From: DFXE01 sp032054765
GTDB taxonomy: Bacteria > Bacteroidota > Bacteroidia > Bacteroidales > Tannerellaceae
Direction: 5' to 3'
Length of the DNA: 64,000 nucleotides
NCBI GenBank assembly: GCA_032054765.1
Contig: DAMBSC010000003.1
Span: 349,710-413,709, forward strand
Every line of letters starts with the position of its first letter. Positions within the stretch are counted from its first letter, which is position 1. Of the stretch, positions 7,162-14,668 are shown in pieces. The notes beneath the pieces are model-generated. The model was not told where the DNA came from and made no database searches. It saw nothing but the letters and a program-made list of their open reading frames with translations. The position numbers were made by a program, and so were the translations under genes.

Positions 7162-7365
7162 TTATTGATTGATCAGTCTAAGCTTCTCAGCGCGTGCTTG
7201 CTGGAGTAGTTTGTACTGATACATCACTTCTATCTCACTGTCGCGGGTGAGGTCTTCACCCCGTTCAAGCCTTTTCATGGCATTGTAAAATGTGGATTCT
7301 GAAACTCCGGCCAGTCGGATGGCTTCTTTTCTTAAATTCTTTTTGGGAATACTGATTTTATCCAT
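7162..7365 (-). CDS. Small HTH-like protein, first leftward early gene
   Basis: 67 residues. The segment KKNLRKEAIRLAGVSESTFYNAMKRL (about 8-33, two helices split by a Gly-Val turn) has the look of a helix-turn-helix, so this may be a small DNA-binding regulator. It is the first gene of the leftward operon. It starts opposite the S24 repressor, across 171 bp holding three palindromic operator candidates. That is the position of cro-like genes in lambdoid phages, though the sequence is not recognisably Cro. Confidence 0.55.
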   Translation of the reverse strand: MDKISIPKKNLRKEAIRLAGVSESTFYNAMKRLERGEDLTRDSEIEVMYQYKLLQQARAEKLRLINQ

Positions 7366-7415
7366 ATTACTTTTCGTTGATAATTGTTTTTACCTATATT
7401 TGCTCCTTACTTTTG

Positions 7416-7428
7416 CATCAAAATGATG
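7416..7428. promoter_or_regulatory. Operator candidate O1 (CATCA-TGATG)
   Basis: CATCA-AAA-TGATG, inverted half-sites 3 bp apart. It shares the CATCA/TGATG half-site with the two palindromes to its right. It lies downstream of the leftward -7 box at 7451-7458, in the 5' leader of the small early genes. Confidence 0.5.
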
Positions 7429-7450
7429 TTAGTTTGTTTCGTTCACAATG

Positions 7451-7458
7451 CAAATATA
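7451..7458 (-). promoter_or_regulatory. -7 box of leftward early promoter
   Basis: CAAATATA reads TATATTTG on the minus strand, a match to TAnnTTTG. It overlaps the left end of operator candidate O2, so a repressor bound there would block it. The leader to the first leftward gene would be about 80 nt. Confidence 0.45.
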
Positions 7459-7472
7459 CATCAAATGATGTA
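7457..7472. promoter_or_regulatory. Operator candidate O2 (TACATCA-TGATGTA)
   Basis: TACATCA-AA-TGATGTA has 7-nt arms in perfect inversion. It overlaps the leftward -7 box by two bases. Confidence 0.55.
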
Positions 7473-7486
7473 ATATAAAGCTATTT

Positions 7487-7507
7487 TGATGTATAAATTA
7501 TACATCA
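7487..7507. promoter_or_regulatory. Operator candidate O3 (21-bp palindrome)
   Basis: TGATGTATAA-a-TTATACATCA is a perfect 10-bp inverted repeat around one central A. It is the strongest of the three sites and lies 30 bp before the repressor start, so it could mediate autoregulation. Confidence 0.6.
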
Positions 7508-7536
7508 TATGATTATTTATATTCATTCTAAATAAC

Positions 7537-8235
7537 ATGGCTGATATCGTTTTAAGAATCAAAGAATTGATGAAATCGTGTGGTTTAAACCAGACTGAGT
7601 TCGCTGAAAAAATCGGGATGAAACAACAAAACCTATCCCGGATATTGAACGGGAAAGCGAATATTGGCGAGGGAGTTATTAACAAAATACTCTTATCATT
7701 TGATGTAAACAAAGAGTGGCTTGTTTCAGGCGAAGGCGAGATGTTGAAGAGTAAGCAGACGAGTGACGCGCGACCATTAGACAATATCCATTTTATGAGT
7801 GTCCCGTTCGTACCCGTTCATGCACAGGCGGGATATTTATTAGGGTACGGCGATCCGGTCTATATCGAAGAACTCCCGACGATGCCCGTTATTGCCGACC
7901 GGCACTACAAAGGCAAATACCGCGTATTTGAGGTGGCCGGAGACAGCATGGACGACGGAAGCCGCAATTCCATCTGCGACGGCGACCGCATATTGTGCCG
8001 CGAAGTCAAACCGGAATTATGGCGAAGCAAATTACACATCAAAGACTGGTATTTCGTACTCGTAAGCAAAACCGAAGGCATCACCGTAAAACAAATCACA
8101 AACCACAACATCGACACTGGCGACGTCACTTGTCACCCATTAAATGCACTATTCGAAGACTTCGTAGTTAACCTGAATGATGTATCCGAACTTTATAATG
8201 TCATTAAGGTGGTGGATCGGAATGCGCGGATCTAA
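7537..8235 (+). CDS. CI-like phage repressor, XRE HTH plus S24 autoprotease
   Basis: 232 residues. An XRE helix-turn-helix occupies about 5-60 (LNQTEFAEKIGMKQQNLSRIL). The S24/LexA-type domain fills about 85-225, with an Ala98-Gly99 cleavage site (HAQAGY), catalytic Ser137 in GDSM and Lys185 in TVKQI. All parts needed for RecA-stimulated self-cleavage are visible, so it should be an SOS-sensitive lysogeny repressor. It is divergent from a leftward set of small early genes, with three related palindromes between them. No integrase, terminase or structural genes follow, so the prophage is a remnant or a very small element. Confidence 0.88.
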   Translation: MADIVLRIKELMKSCGLNQTEFAEKIGMKQQNLSRILNGKANIGEGVINKILLSFDVNKEWLVSGEGEMLKSKQTSDARPLDNIHFMSVPFVPVHAQAGYLLGYGDPVYIEELPTMPVIADRHYKGKYRVFEVAGDSMDDGSRNSICDGDRILCREVKPELWRSKLHIKDWYFVLVSKTEGITVKQITNHNIDTGDVTCHPLNALFEDFVVNLNDVSELYNVIKVVDRNARI

Positions 8236-8533
8236 AAATAAAAACGCCCGGACTTTCGCAAGCCCAGACGGTGATCACTCATGATATAAATTTGAGACAT
8301 AGGGCATTTCTAACCCTAAACCCTCTTATTCAATAATAAGAGAGCATCCATAATCTAATCTACTTGTATAACTAAGTCAAAGGTATAGGTTAGACTTTTA
8401 TATTTACTACGCATGAGTTAAATTGACAATAGAAAATGGGAAATTGTAAAGAACTCCCCTCCTACTCTTTTCGGTACACTTTGGGGTTAAGTTAAATCAT
8501 ATTAACTTTAACCCACCAAACGATAAAATACCT
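8236..8533. other. Gene-free stretch after repressor
   Basis: About 300 bp with no convincing ORF. It starts with an imperfect GC-rich hairpin region (about 8247-8275) that may end the repressor transcript. A short inverted repeat, CTCTTATT/AATAAGAG, lies at about 8322-8342. The rest is AT-rich and leads into the promoter of the next gene. Confidence 0.4.
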
Positions 8534-8541
8534 TATATTTG
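8534..8541 (+). promoter_or_regulatory. -7 box of the Cys/His-rich gene
   Basis: TATATTTG, a full match to TAnnTTTG, ends only five bases before the ATG at 8547. Transcription would start at or almost at the start codon, giving a leaderless or near-leaderless mRNA, unless translation begins at the second ATG (8556). Confidence 0.55.
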
Positions 8542-8546
8542 CGACT

Positions 8547-8996
8547 ATGAAAAATATGCTGACATATTTACTCACTACCACACTGGTTCTCCTGATCTTT
8601 TATGGAGGTGCCGGTGTAAATCTTATGTCGTATTGCTGTAACGATTGCCGTTCAGCAGGCATAGAGGTGGTAATGAACAGTAAATGTTGCGATATTCATC
8701 AGCATAACCATTGCGAAGATCATATGGCAGTAAGCGACGATACAGCATGTGAGCATTTATCTGAAATCAACTGCTGTTCGCTGGAAAGAATTAATTTTGA
8801 ATGGAACCAAGCCAATGTTCCTGTATTCGATATGCAGCCTGTCGGACATGACTTACTGACTACCGGACTTCCAGCTCTATACTTACTAACCGATATCGGA
8901 ACATGGAGTAAATCTCATTTTATCACCCGAGACGGCCCACCCTTAACGGTCTGTCCCCGCGTTTACCTTTCTTTATTGACAACCCTTTTGATTTGA
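8547..8996 (+). CDS. Cys/His-rich HYC_CC_PP-like exported protein
   Basis: 149 residues with an N-terminal hydrophobic segment (about 5-27). The next 50 residues are packed with possible metal ligands: C30, C31, C34, C47, C48, H51, H53, H55, C56, H59, C68, H70, C76 and C77. A late DGPPL motif is also present. This matches the small Bacteroidetes HYC_CC_PP-type proteins encoded before metal-linked TonB receptors. It probably binds a soft metal such as copper in the envelope. The TonB receptor follows 74 bp downstream. A 7-bp inverted repeat (TATTCCG/CGGAATA, 9014-9036) sits in that gap. Confidence 0.65.
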   Translation: MKNMLTYLLTTTLVLLIFYGGAGVNLMSYCCNDCRSAGIEVVMNSKCCDIHQHNHCEDHMAVSDDTACEHLSEINCCSLERINFEWNQANVPVFDMQPVGHDLLTTGLPALYLLTDIGTWSKSHFITRDGPPLTVCPRVYLSLLTTLLI

Positions 8997-9070
8997 ATAA
9001 AAGATTATTCAGCTATTCCGTATTGTGTGCGGAATAACAGGATCGTTCTATTTATCAAATTAAAAGAAAT

Positions 9071-11290
9071 ATGTCTAAACTGTATTACATTATATCATTA
9101 ACAACAGTTGCTGTCCTGCCCGCCTGGGCGCTGGACAAACCTGTTAAAGGACAGGTAGTGGATGAGAATAACCAACCGGTTATCGGAGCAAACGTATATT
9201 GGGAAGGAACCCAGAGCGGGACGACTTCCGATATCGACGGTTATTTTGAAATTGAGAAAAAAGAAGGACACACCCATCTGGTAGTGAGCTACATTGGGTA
9301 TACCACTTCGATTACAGAAGTAAATAACTCCTCAGAAGAACTACGTATCACCATCAAAGGCGAAGTAGCACTACAAGAAGTGGTAGTGAGCGAACGCAAA
9401 ATGGGAACCATCGCTTCACGTACCAGCGTGTTGCAGACACAGAAAATCACCTACGATGAACTTTGCCGCGCAGCTTGCTGTAACCTGGCCGAGAGTTTCG
9501 AAACCAATCCTTCGGTCGACGTATCTTATTCGGATGCCGCAACCGGAGCGCGCCAGATCAAACTCTTAGGACTTTCGGGCACATATGTGCAAATGCTGAC
9601 GGAAAACTACCCTAACTTCCGTGGCGCCGCTTCATTGTATGGACTCGATTACGTTCCCGGGCCCTGGATGGAAAGCATTCAGGTGTCCAAAGGCACTTCT
9701 TCGGTAAAAAACGGATACGAAGCCCTGGCCGGACAGATCAACGTGGAATTCAAAAAACCTCCGACGGCTGACATATTCTCGGCCAACGTATTTGCCAGTG
9801 ATGCCGGACGGTATGAAGGAAATGCCGATGCGTCGTGGCATATCAATGACAACGTGTCGACCGGATTGCTGGTTCATTACTCCAATGACAGCAAAAAACA
9901 TGATGGCAATGACGACGGGTTCCTGGATTTGCCACTAAAAGAACAGGTCAACCTGATGAACCGCTGGTATCATAAAACCAATAAGTATGTGGCGCAATAC
10001 GGTGTGAAATACCTTCACGAAAACCGTACCGGCGGACAAGATACCAAACATCACGACTTCTCTGATCCGTACAAGATAAAACTGAATACCAACCGGGCGG
10101 AACTTTACACCAAGCAGGCCTACATCATCGACAATGAAAAGGTAGAAAGTGTAGCGTTAATCCTCTCTGGCTCTTATCATGAACAGAAGTCCAGATACGA
10201 TCGCACACCCTATAATATCTATCAGAACAACATATATGCCAGTTTGCTGTATGAGAAAGAATTTTCGCCTATGCACAGCCTGAGTACAGGATTGAGCATG
10301 AATTACGACGGATTCAATGAAAATCTTGGTCAGGGAGAAGCCAGAAGAGCATTCAACCGCGACGAAGTAACCCCCGGAGCCTACGCGCAATACACCATGA
10401 ACCTGAACGACAAACTGATCGTACTGGCCGGTATTCGTGGAGATTACAGCACAGAATATGATTTCTTTGTCACCCCGCGAGTACACATCAAGTACAACCC
10501 CTTTGAGTGGTTTCACGTACGCGCGTCAGCCGGAAAAGGATTTCGCACCGCCAATATCCTGGCCGAAAACAATTTCCTATTGTCCAGCAGCCGCAAAATG
10601 GTGATAGCCGACAAACTGGATCAGGAAGAAGCCTGGAACACCGGTCTGAACCTATCTTTCTACATCCCTCTGTTCGGAAAAGAACTAACACTGAACGGCG
10701 AGTGGTACTATACCAACTTCCAGAAGCAAGTGGTGGTAGATATGGATAGCAACCCGCATGAAGTCAGCTTCTACAACCTCGATGGCAAGTCGTATTCAAA
10801 CAGCTATCAGATAGAAGCTACCTATCCGTTCTTCAGAGGATTTACACTAACAGCAGCCTATCGCTACACCGATGCAAAAACGGATTACAAAAATGCTGCA
10901 GGAGTAACTACTCGCCTGCGCAAACCCCTGGTAAGCGACTACAAAGCGCTCGCTACGGCTTCGTATCAAACCCCGTTAAAAAAATGGCAGTTCGACCTGA
11001 CCGGACAATTCAACGGAGGCGGACGCATGCCGACACCTGACCCAGCCAACCCGTTATGGGACAAGAAATTCAAATCGTACACGGTAGTAAATGCGCAAAT
11101 CACCAAATATTTCCGTAATTGGTCGATCTACGTAGGAGCAGAAAACCTGTTCGATTATACGCAGGACCACCCCATCATCGACGCCGAAAATCCTCGCGGA
11201 GACAATTTCGACGGCACAATGGTATGGGGCCCCGTACATGGAAGAAAAATTTATGCAGGACTAAGGTTTAATATACCGAGGGATCTGTAG
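9071..11290 (+). CDS. TonB-dependent receptor, probably metal/copper-linked
   Basis: 739-residue outer-membrane receptor. The signal peptide (about 1-20, ending AWA-LD) is followed by a carboxypeptidase-regulatory-like domain (about 23-110, GQVVDENNQPVIGANVYWEG). A plug domain follows, then a barrel with typical receptor segments up to a C-terminal RFNIPRDL. The plug carries an unusual three-Cys motif CRAACC near residue 140, suggesting a metal ligand. It lacks the SusC signature and is shorter than SusC proteins. Flanking genes (Cys/His-rich protein before, HMA protein after) point to copper or a related metal; this is inferred from context. Confidence 0.85.
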   Translation: MSKLYYIISLTTVAVLPAWALDKPVKGQVVDENNQPVIGANVYWEGTQSGTTSDIDGYFEIEKKEGHTHLVVSYIGYTTSITEVNNSSEELRITIKGEVALQEVVVSERKMGTIASRTSVLQTQKITYDELCRAACCNLAESFETNPSVDVSYSDAATGARQIKLLGLSGTYVQMLTENYPNFRGAASLYGLDYVPGPWMESIQVSKGTSSVKNGYEALAGQINVEFKKPPTADIFSANVFASDAGRYEGNADASWHINDNVSTGLLVHYSNDSKKHDGNDDGFLDLPLKEQVNLMNRWYHKTNKYVAQYGVKYLHENRTGGQDTKHHDFSDPYKIKLNTNRAELYTKQAYIIDNEKVESVALILSGSYHEQKSRYDRTPYNIYQNNIYASLLYEKEFSPMHSLSTGLSMNYDGFNENLGQGEARRAFNRDEVTPGAYAQYTMNLNDKLIVLAGIRGDYSTEYDFFVTPRVHIKYNPFEWFHVRASAGKGFRTANILAENNFLLSSSRKMVIADKLDQEEAWNTGLNLSFYIPLFGKELTLNGEWYYTNFQKQVVVDMDSNPHEVSFYNLDGKSYSNSYQIEATYPFFRGFTLTAAYRYTDAKTDYKNAAGVTTRLRKPLVSDYKALATASYQTPLKKWQFDLTGQFNGGGRMPTPDPANPLWDKKFKSYTVVNAQITKYFRNWSIYVGAENLFDYTQDHPIIDAENPRGDNFDGTMVWGPVHGRKIYAGLRFNIPRDL

Positions 11291-11431
11291 ATAGTGATTA
11301 GTGTTTAGTGATTAATGATTAGTGAATAACGATTAATAATAATCAAAAACCACTACCCATTAATCACTAAAAAAACTAATCACTAATCATTAATCATTAA
11401 TCACTGAAAAAAAAGATCATTAATCACTAAA
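11291..11431. repeat. Heptamer inverted-repeat array A
   Basis: Degenerate 7-mers of the type GTGATTA/ATGATTA (left, about 11293-11336) are followed by their complements TAATCAC/TAATCAT (right, about 11360-11430). The two halves can fold on each other. The array fills the gap between the TonB receptor and the HMA gene. Confidence 0.7.
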
Positions 11432-11442
11432 AAAATATTATC

Positions 11443-11751
11443 ATGAAACAATTATCAGTTATCATTTTATGTGTAATATTTGCTTGTTCAACAGCTTTTG
11501 CACAGGAAAATAAAAAGAAGAAAGAAACGGTGACCTTCCAGGTTGAGGGTATGGACTGTAACAATTGCATTAAAAAGATTGAAAAAAACATCGCTTTTGA
11601 AAAAGGAGTGACCGATCTTAAATGCGACCTGGCAACTAAAACGGCTGAGGTAACTTACAAGACAGACAAAACGACAACAGACAAACTGGCTTCCGCTTTC
11701 AAGAAAATAGGCATGGAAGCAACTCCTGTTGAAAAAGAAAAAGAAGAATAA
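11443..11751 (+). CDS. Exported heavy-metal-associated (HMA) domain protein
   Basis: 102 residues. A cleavable signal peptide (about 1-20, ending AFA-QE) precedes a single HMA fold with the metal-binding CxxC pair C39/C42 in GMDCNNC. The C-terminus is Lys/Glu-rich. HMA domains bind Cu(I) or similar soft metals, and an exported copy would work in the periplasm beside the TonB receptor. It differs from the cytoplasmic HMA proteins at 19595 and 21812, which lack a signal peptide. Confidence 0.85.
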   Translation: MKQLSVIILCVIFACSTAFAQENKKKKETVTFQVEGMDCNNCIKKIEKNIAFEKGVTDLKCDLATKTAEVTYKTDKTTTDKLASAFKKIGMEATPVEKEKEE

Positions 11752-11823
11752 TAGCCTTCTCTCTCTCTTGAAAAAGAAAATGAATGACAACCGTAGGTGA
11801 GTAACCTTCGGGTAGCTCAAATC

Positions 11824-11926
11824 GGGTGCGCCCTTTTTTGAAATCGGGTGCGCCCTTTTTCGGAAGAGGGTGCGCCCTTTTTGTCAAGAGGACGCACCCT
11901 TTTTTGTGAGAGGATGCACCCTTTTT
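11824..11926. repeat. 22-bp repeat array 1 (five units, GGRYGCRYCC core)
   Basis: Cores start at 11824, 11846, 11868, 11890 and 11912, an exact 22-bp period. Units 1-3 have GGGTGCGCCC; unit 4 is GGACGCACCC and unit 5 GGATGCACCC. Each core is followed by a run of 4-6 T and about six variable bases. The core consensus GGRYGCRYCC is its own reverse complement. Related arrays are at 27030 and 37126. Confidence 0.85.
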
Positions 11927-11939
11927 CAGAAACTATATT

Positions 11940-11947
11940 TACCTTTG
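11940..11947 (+). promoter_or_regulatory. -7 box of sigma-factor operon
   Basis: TACCTTTG matches TAnnTTTG directly after repeat array 1. Transcription from it would run into the hairpin at 11950-11971 almost at once, leaving a leader of about 120 nt before the sigma factor. Confidence 0.45.
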
Positions 11948-11949
11948 TA

Positions 11950-11976
11950 AAGCCTCTTGACGCGGAGGCTTTCTTT
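11950..11976 (+). terminator. Hairpin plus T-rich tail before sigma factor
   Basis: AAGCCTC (11950-11956) and GAGGCTT (11965-11971) pair around an 8-nt loop and are followed by TCTTT. It could terminate read-through from the HMA gene or, since it lies at the predicted start of the sigma transcript, form a 5'-end stem-loop. Confidence 0.45.
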
Positions 11977-12072
11977 ATATGAAAAAAATTGCATAACCAA
12001 TGCAGCGTTTAGTTATATATTGGCATCTAAAATATGTGAGGCTTCAACTGGAAGTATTCAAGGCATTGCTGA

Positions 12073-12600
12073 ATGAATGAACAACTACTTATAGAGGGTT
12101 GTAGAAAGGGAAACAGGTTAGCTCAGAAGGAGCTTTACGACACATATTCCCGCAAAATGATGGGAGTTTGTCTACGTTATGCTAACGAAAGGGAGACTGC
12201 CCGGGATCTATTGCAGGATGGGTTCGTAAAAGTGTTTACCAGCATAGGTTCATATTCAGGAACAGGCTCTTTTGAAGGTTGGATGCGAAAGATCTTTGTA
12301 AATTGTGCTTTAGAATATCTGAGAAAAACAGATGTATTGCGGGAAGCCGTTGATTTAGACAACACGACAGAGCTTTCTAACCCTGACAGTTCAGCTGTCT
12401 CCAATATGTCGGCAAAGGAATTAATGCAATTAGTCAGAGAACTTCCAGCCGGCTTTCGGACCGTTTTTAACCTGTTTGCAATAGAAGGGTTCTCGCATAA
12501 AGAAATCAGTGAATTGCTGAACATAACCGAAAGTACATCACGTTCGCAGTTCACAAGGGCCAAACAGCTCTTACAACGTAAGATCAATGATCTGTATTAG
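12073..12600 (+). CDS. ECF-type RNA polymerase sigma factor
   Basis: 175 residues with sigma region 2 (about 10-75, including RDLLQDGFVKVF and the SFEGWMRKIFVN segment) and region 4 (about 115-170, with HKEISELLNITESTSRSQFT). It has no extra domains, so it is a standard small ECF factor. The anti-sigma-like/beta-barrel gene begins 5 bp after its stop, so the two form an operon in which the membrane partner probably controls sigma release. Confidence 0.92.
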   Translation: MNEQLLIEGCRKGNRLAQKELYDTYSRKMMGVCLRYANERETARDLLQDGFVKVFTSIGSYSGTGSFEGWMRKIFVNCALEYLRKTDVLREAVDLDNTTELSNPDSSAVSNMSAKELMQLVRELPAGFRTVFNLFAIEGFSHKEISELLNITESTSRSQFTRAKQLLQRKINDLY

Positions 12601-12605
12601 TTAAC

Positions 12606-13841
12606 ATGAAAAAAGAAGAAAGAGACATAATAGATGATTTATTCCGCGAAAAACTTCACGGGTTCGAAGCGGAAACGACGCATGATGATTGGGAGGCGAT
12701 TGCCAGCCGATTACCAGAACCGAAAAGTATACCTTTGCGGAGAAGGTGGCCATACTGGGCCGCGGCGGCAGTTGTTTCTCTGTTCGTTATCTGTACTGGC
12801 ATCTATTTTACCCAAAACCAACCAGTAGATCCAACAATCGCCAAACAAATAGAAAAAGAAACAAGCCGGTTGGAATCTCAAATCGCAGAAGATAAACAAG
12901 ACAAAACCATTGCACCATCTTCAGTAGTAGAAAAAGAACCGGAATTGATAGCAGTAAACAAACAGCCTCAACAGCACTCTACGATTCAGCAGACTGGAAC
13001 TACGCTTTTATCTCACGCACCAGAGATTAAAACAATACATATAGCCGAACTGCCAACAATAATCGAAGCAAAAACTCCCGATTTAGCAGTTGAAACACCT
13101 ACAAACATCAGCAATATACCCGTTGTCACCGATATTTCACCCATTGCCCAACCGGTTAAAGCAACAAAAACGTCCAGTCGTAAATGGAGCTTTGGAGCCG
13201 GAGCCGGCGGACTGACACAAAGTGCAGGTAACGTAGTCAACACCTACGCATTACGCAGCAATACATATATCAACGACGACAGACTGCTTGCTTTAAATGC
13301 AGTATCTGATGTGGGGAAAAGTCCGAAAACAAATATCAAACACCGTACGCCCATATCCTTTGGAGTATCCGTAAGCCGTCATCTGAACGACCGCTTCTCA
13401 CTGCAATCCGGATTAAGCTACGCGATGGTGACTTCAGACTGGGAAACCATGGCAACTGTCTACAATAATAAAACAAGACAACGACTTCATTTTCTTGGCA
13501 TTCCACTTTCGGTCTCTTACAAAATAGCTGAGTGGAACAGGTTTAACTTCTACGCTTCAGCGGGCGGACAAGCAGAAGTAAATGTAGCCGGAAAAGAACG
13601 GGTAAAAAGTTATTTCGAAGACAAACAAATCGGAGTAGACACTAAAAACGTAAGGATGAAAGAATGGCAATGGTCGGTCAATGCCCGTGTAGGTGTAAGC
13701 TACCCCATCATCCGCTACATTAGCGCCTTTGCAGAAGTAGGTGCAGCCTATTACTTCGACAACGGCAGCAAAATAGAAACAGTATATTCAGATAAATCTT
13801 TCAACGTGAACCCTCAAATAGGTATACGACTTGGTTTTTAA
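12606..13841 (+). CDS. Anti-sigma-like protein with C-terminal outer-membrane beta-barrel-type domain
   Basis: 411 residues. The N-terminus (1-45; LFREKLHGFEAETTHDDWEAI) is a short cytoplasmic-type segment like those of anti-sigma partners. One transmembrane helix follows at about 49-68. A long Pro/Thr/Gln-rich linker (about 70-195) leads to a C-terminal barrel-like domain (about 195-411; SFGAGAGG, ISFGVSVSRHL, ending NPQIGIRLGF). The layout suggests one protein spanning from sigma factor to periplasm or outer membrane. It lies directly after the ECF sigma gene. Confidence 0.75.
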   Translation: MKKEERDIIDDLFREKLHGFEAETTHDDWEAIASRLPEPKSIPLRRRWPYWAAAAVVSLFVICTGIYFTQNQPVDPTIAKQIEKETSRLESQIAEDKQDKTIAPSSVVEKEPELIAVNKQPQQHSTIQQTGTTLLSHAPEIKTIHIAELPTIIEAKTPDLAVETPTNISNIPVVTDISPIAQPVKATKTSSRKWSFGAGAGGLTQSAGNVVNTYALRSNTYINDDRLLALNAVSDVGKSPKTNIKHRTPISFGVSVSRHLNDRFSLQSGLSYAMVTSDWETMATVYNNKTRQRLHFLGIPLSVSYKIAEWNRFNFYASAGGQAEVNVAGKERVKSYFEDKQIGVDTKNVRMKEWQWSVNARVGVSYPIIRYISAFAEVGAAYYFDNGSKIETVYSDKSFNVNPQIGIRLGF

Positions 13842-13881
13842 TTAAATGATAAATAACATATTAACAAACAAAAAAGTAGAA

Positions 13882-14643
13882 ATGAAAAAATTAGTATTAG
13901 GCGGTTTCCTAATCGCCAGCATTATGATGTTAACCTCATGTCTGGATGGTGATAATAATAACAGAACAGAAGGTACTATATTAGGGGTAGTGGGCACTCA
14001 TGAAACCACATTTAGAAATGTGCTTTATACTGGAGATTACGTGCTTCCTTATTATACAGGTGATTTTGCATCTAAAATAAACCCGGGAGAATGTTACATG
14101 CTTCATGTTATTATGAGAGGAGAAGACAACCCTGATCCATTTACTGCAGGCTACTATAATGTCACAGTTAGTAACTATGAACGTGTTGAAACTACCCTTT
14201 CAAAATCCACGTTGACTGACACTACAACTATTCTAACAGATGAAATGGCTACTATTAACATGGGAGTTAACAACTATGCAAAAGGACATTTGTTTATATC
14301 TTCATATCACGATAATGTAGGTGATAAACAAGAAAATCTTTATGATTTATCTTATAATGTAGATCAAACACCTGTTGAAGAAAATGGAAAGAGTGTATAT
14401 AATTTATTCTACCGTGTAGCAAAAACTAAAGAAGGAAGTTCTCCAACAGGCAAATTCGAAACGATGAGAGCTTTTCAAAGAGTAAACTGGCTTTTTGATC
14501 ATGTTGCCAACACAGAAAAAGGAAAAGGAAAAGAGAAGTATTATTTTAAAATCAACTATATAAAATCATTTAATAAAGATTCTGTTCCAACCTGGGGCAC
14601 AACAGAAGTTTATGAAATGCCCATTGTAAAAGACGAAAAATAA
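13882..14643 (+). CDS. NigD-like lipoprotein (paralogue 1)
   Basis: 253 residues from the ATG at 13882; the upstream ATG at 13846 gives a poor N-terminus before the signal peptide. The lipobox is LTSC with Cys20. The C-terminal half ends with NYIKSFNKDSVPTWG and a final TTEVYEMPI, as in NigD-like proteins of Bacteroidales. A second gene with the same ending lies at 16287. NigD proteins were first described with a Bacteroides bacteriocin region, but their function is unknown. The gene follows the sigma/anti-sigma pair and may belong to that regulon. Confidence 0.75.
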   Translation: MKKLVLGGFLIASIMMLTSCLDGDNNNRTEGTILGVVGTHETTFRNVLYTGDYVLPYYTGDFASKINPGECYMLHVIMRGEDNPDPFTAGYYNVTVSNYERVETTLSKSTLTDTTTILTDEMATINMGVNNYAKGHLFISSYHDNVGDKQENLYDLSYNVDQTPVEENGKSVYNLFYRVAKTKEGSSPTGKFETMRAFQRVNWLFDHVANTEKGKGKEKYYFKINYIKSFNKDSVPTWGTTEVYEMPIVKDEK

Positions 14644-14668
14644 TTTAAAATACTTATCACCAAAGGGA

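Noticed and set aside
11824..11926. 22-bp arrays as a CRISPR
   Set aside because: The repeated core is only about 10-16 bp, the variable part about six bases, no cas genes are present, and the variable parts are too short to be spacers.
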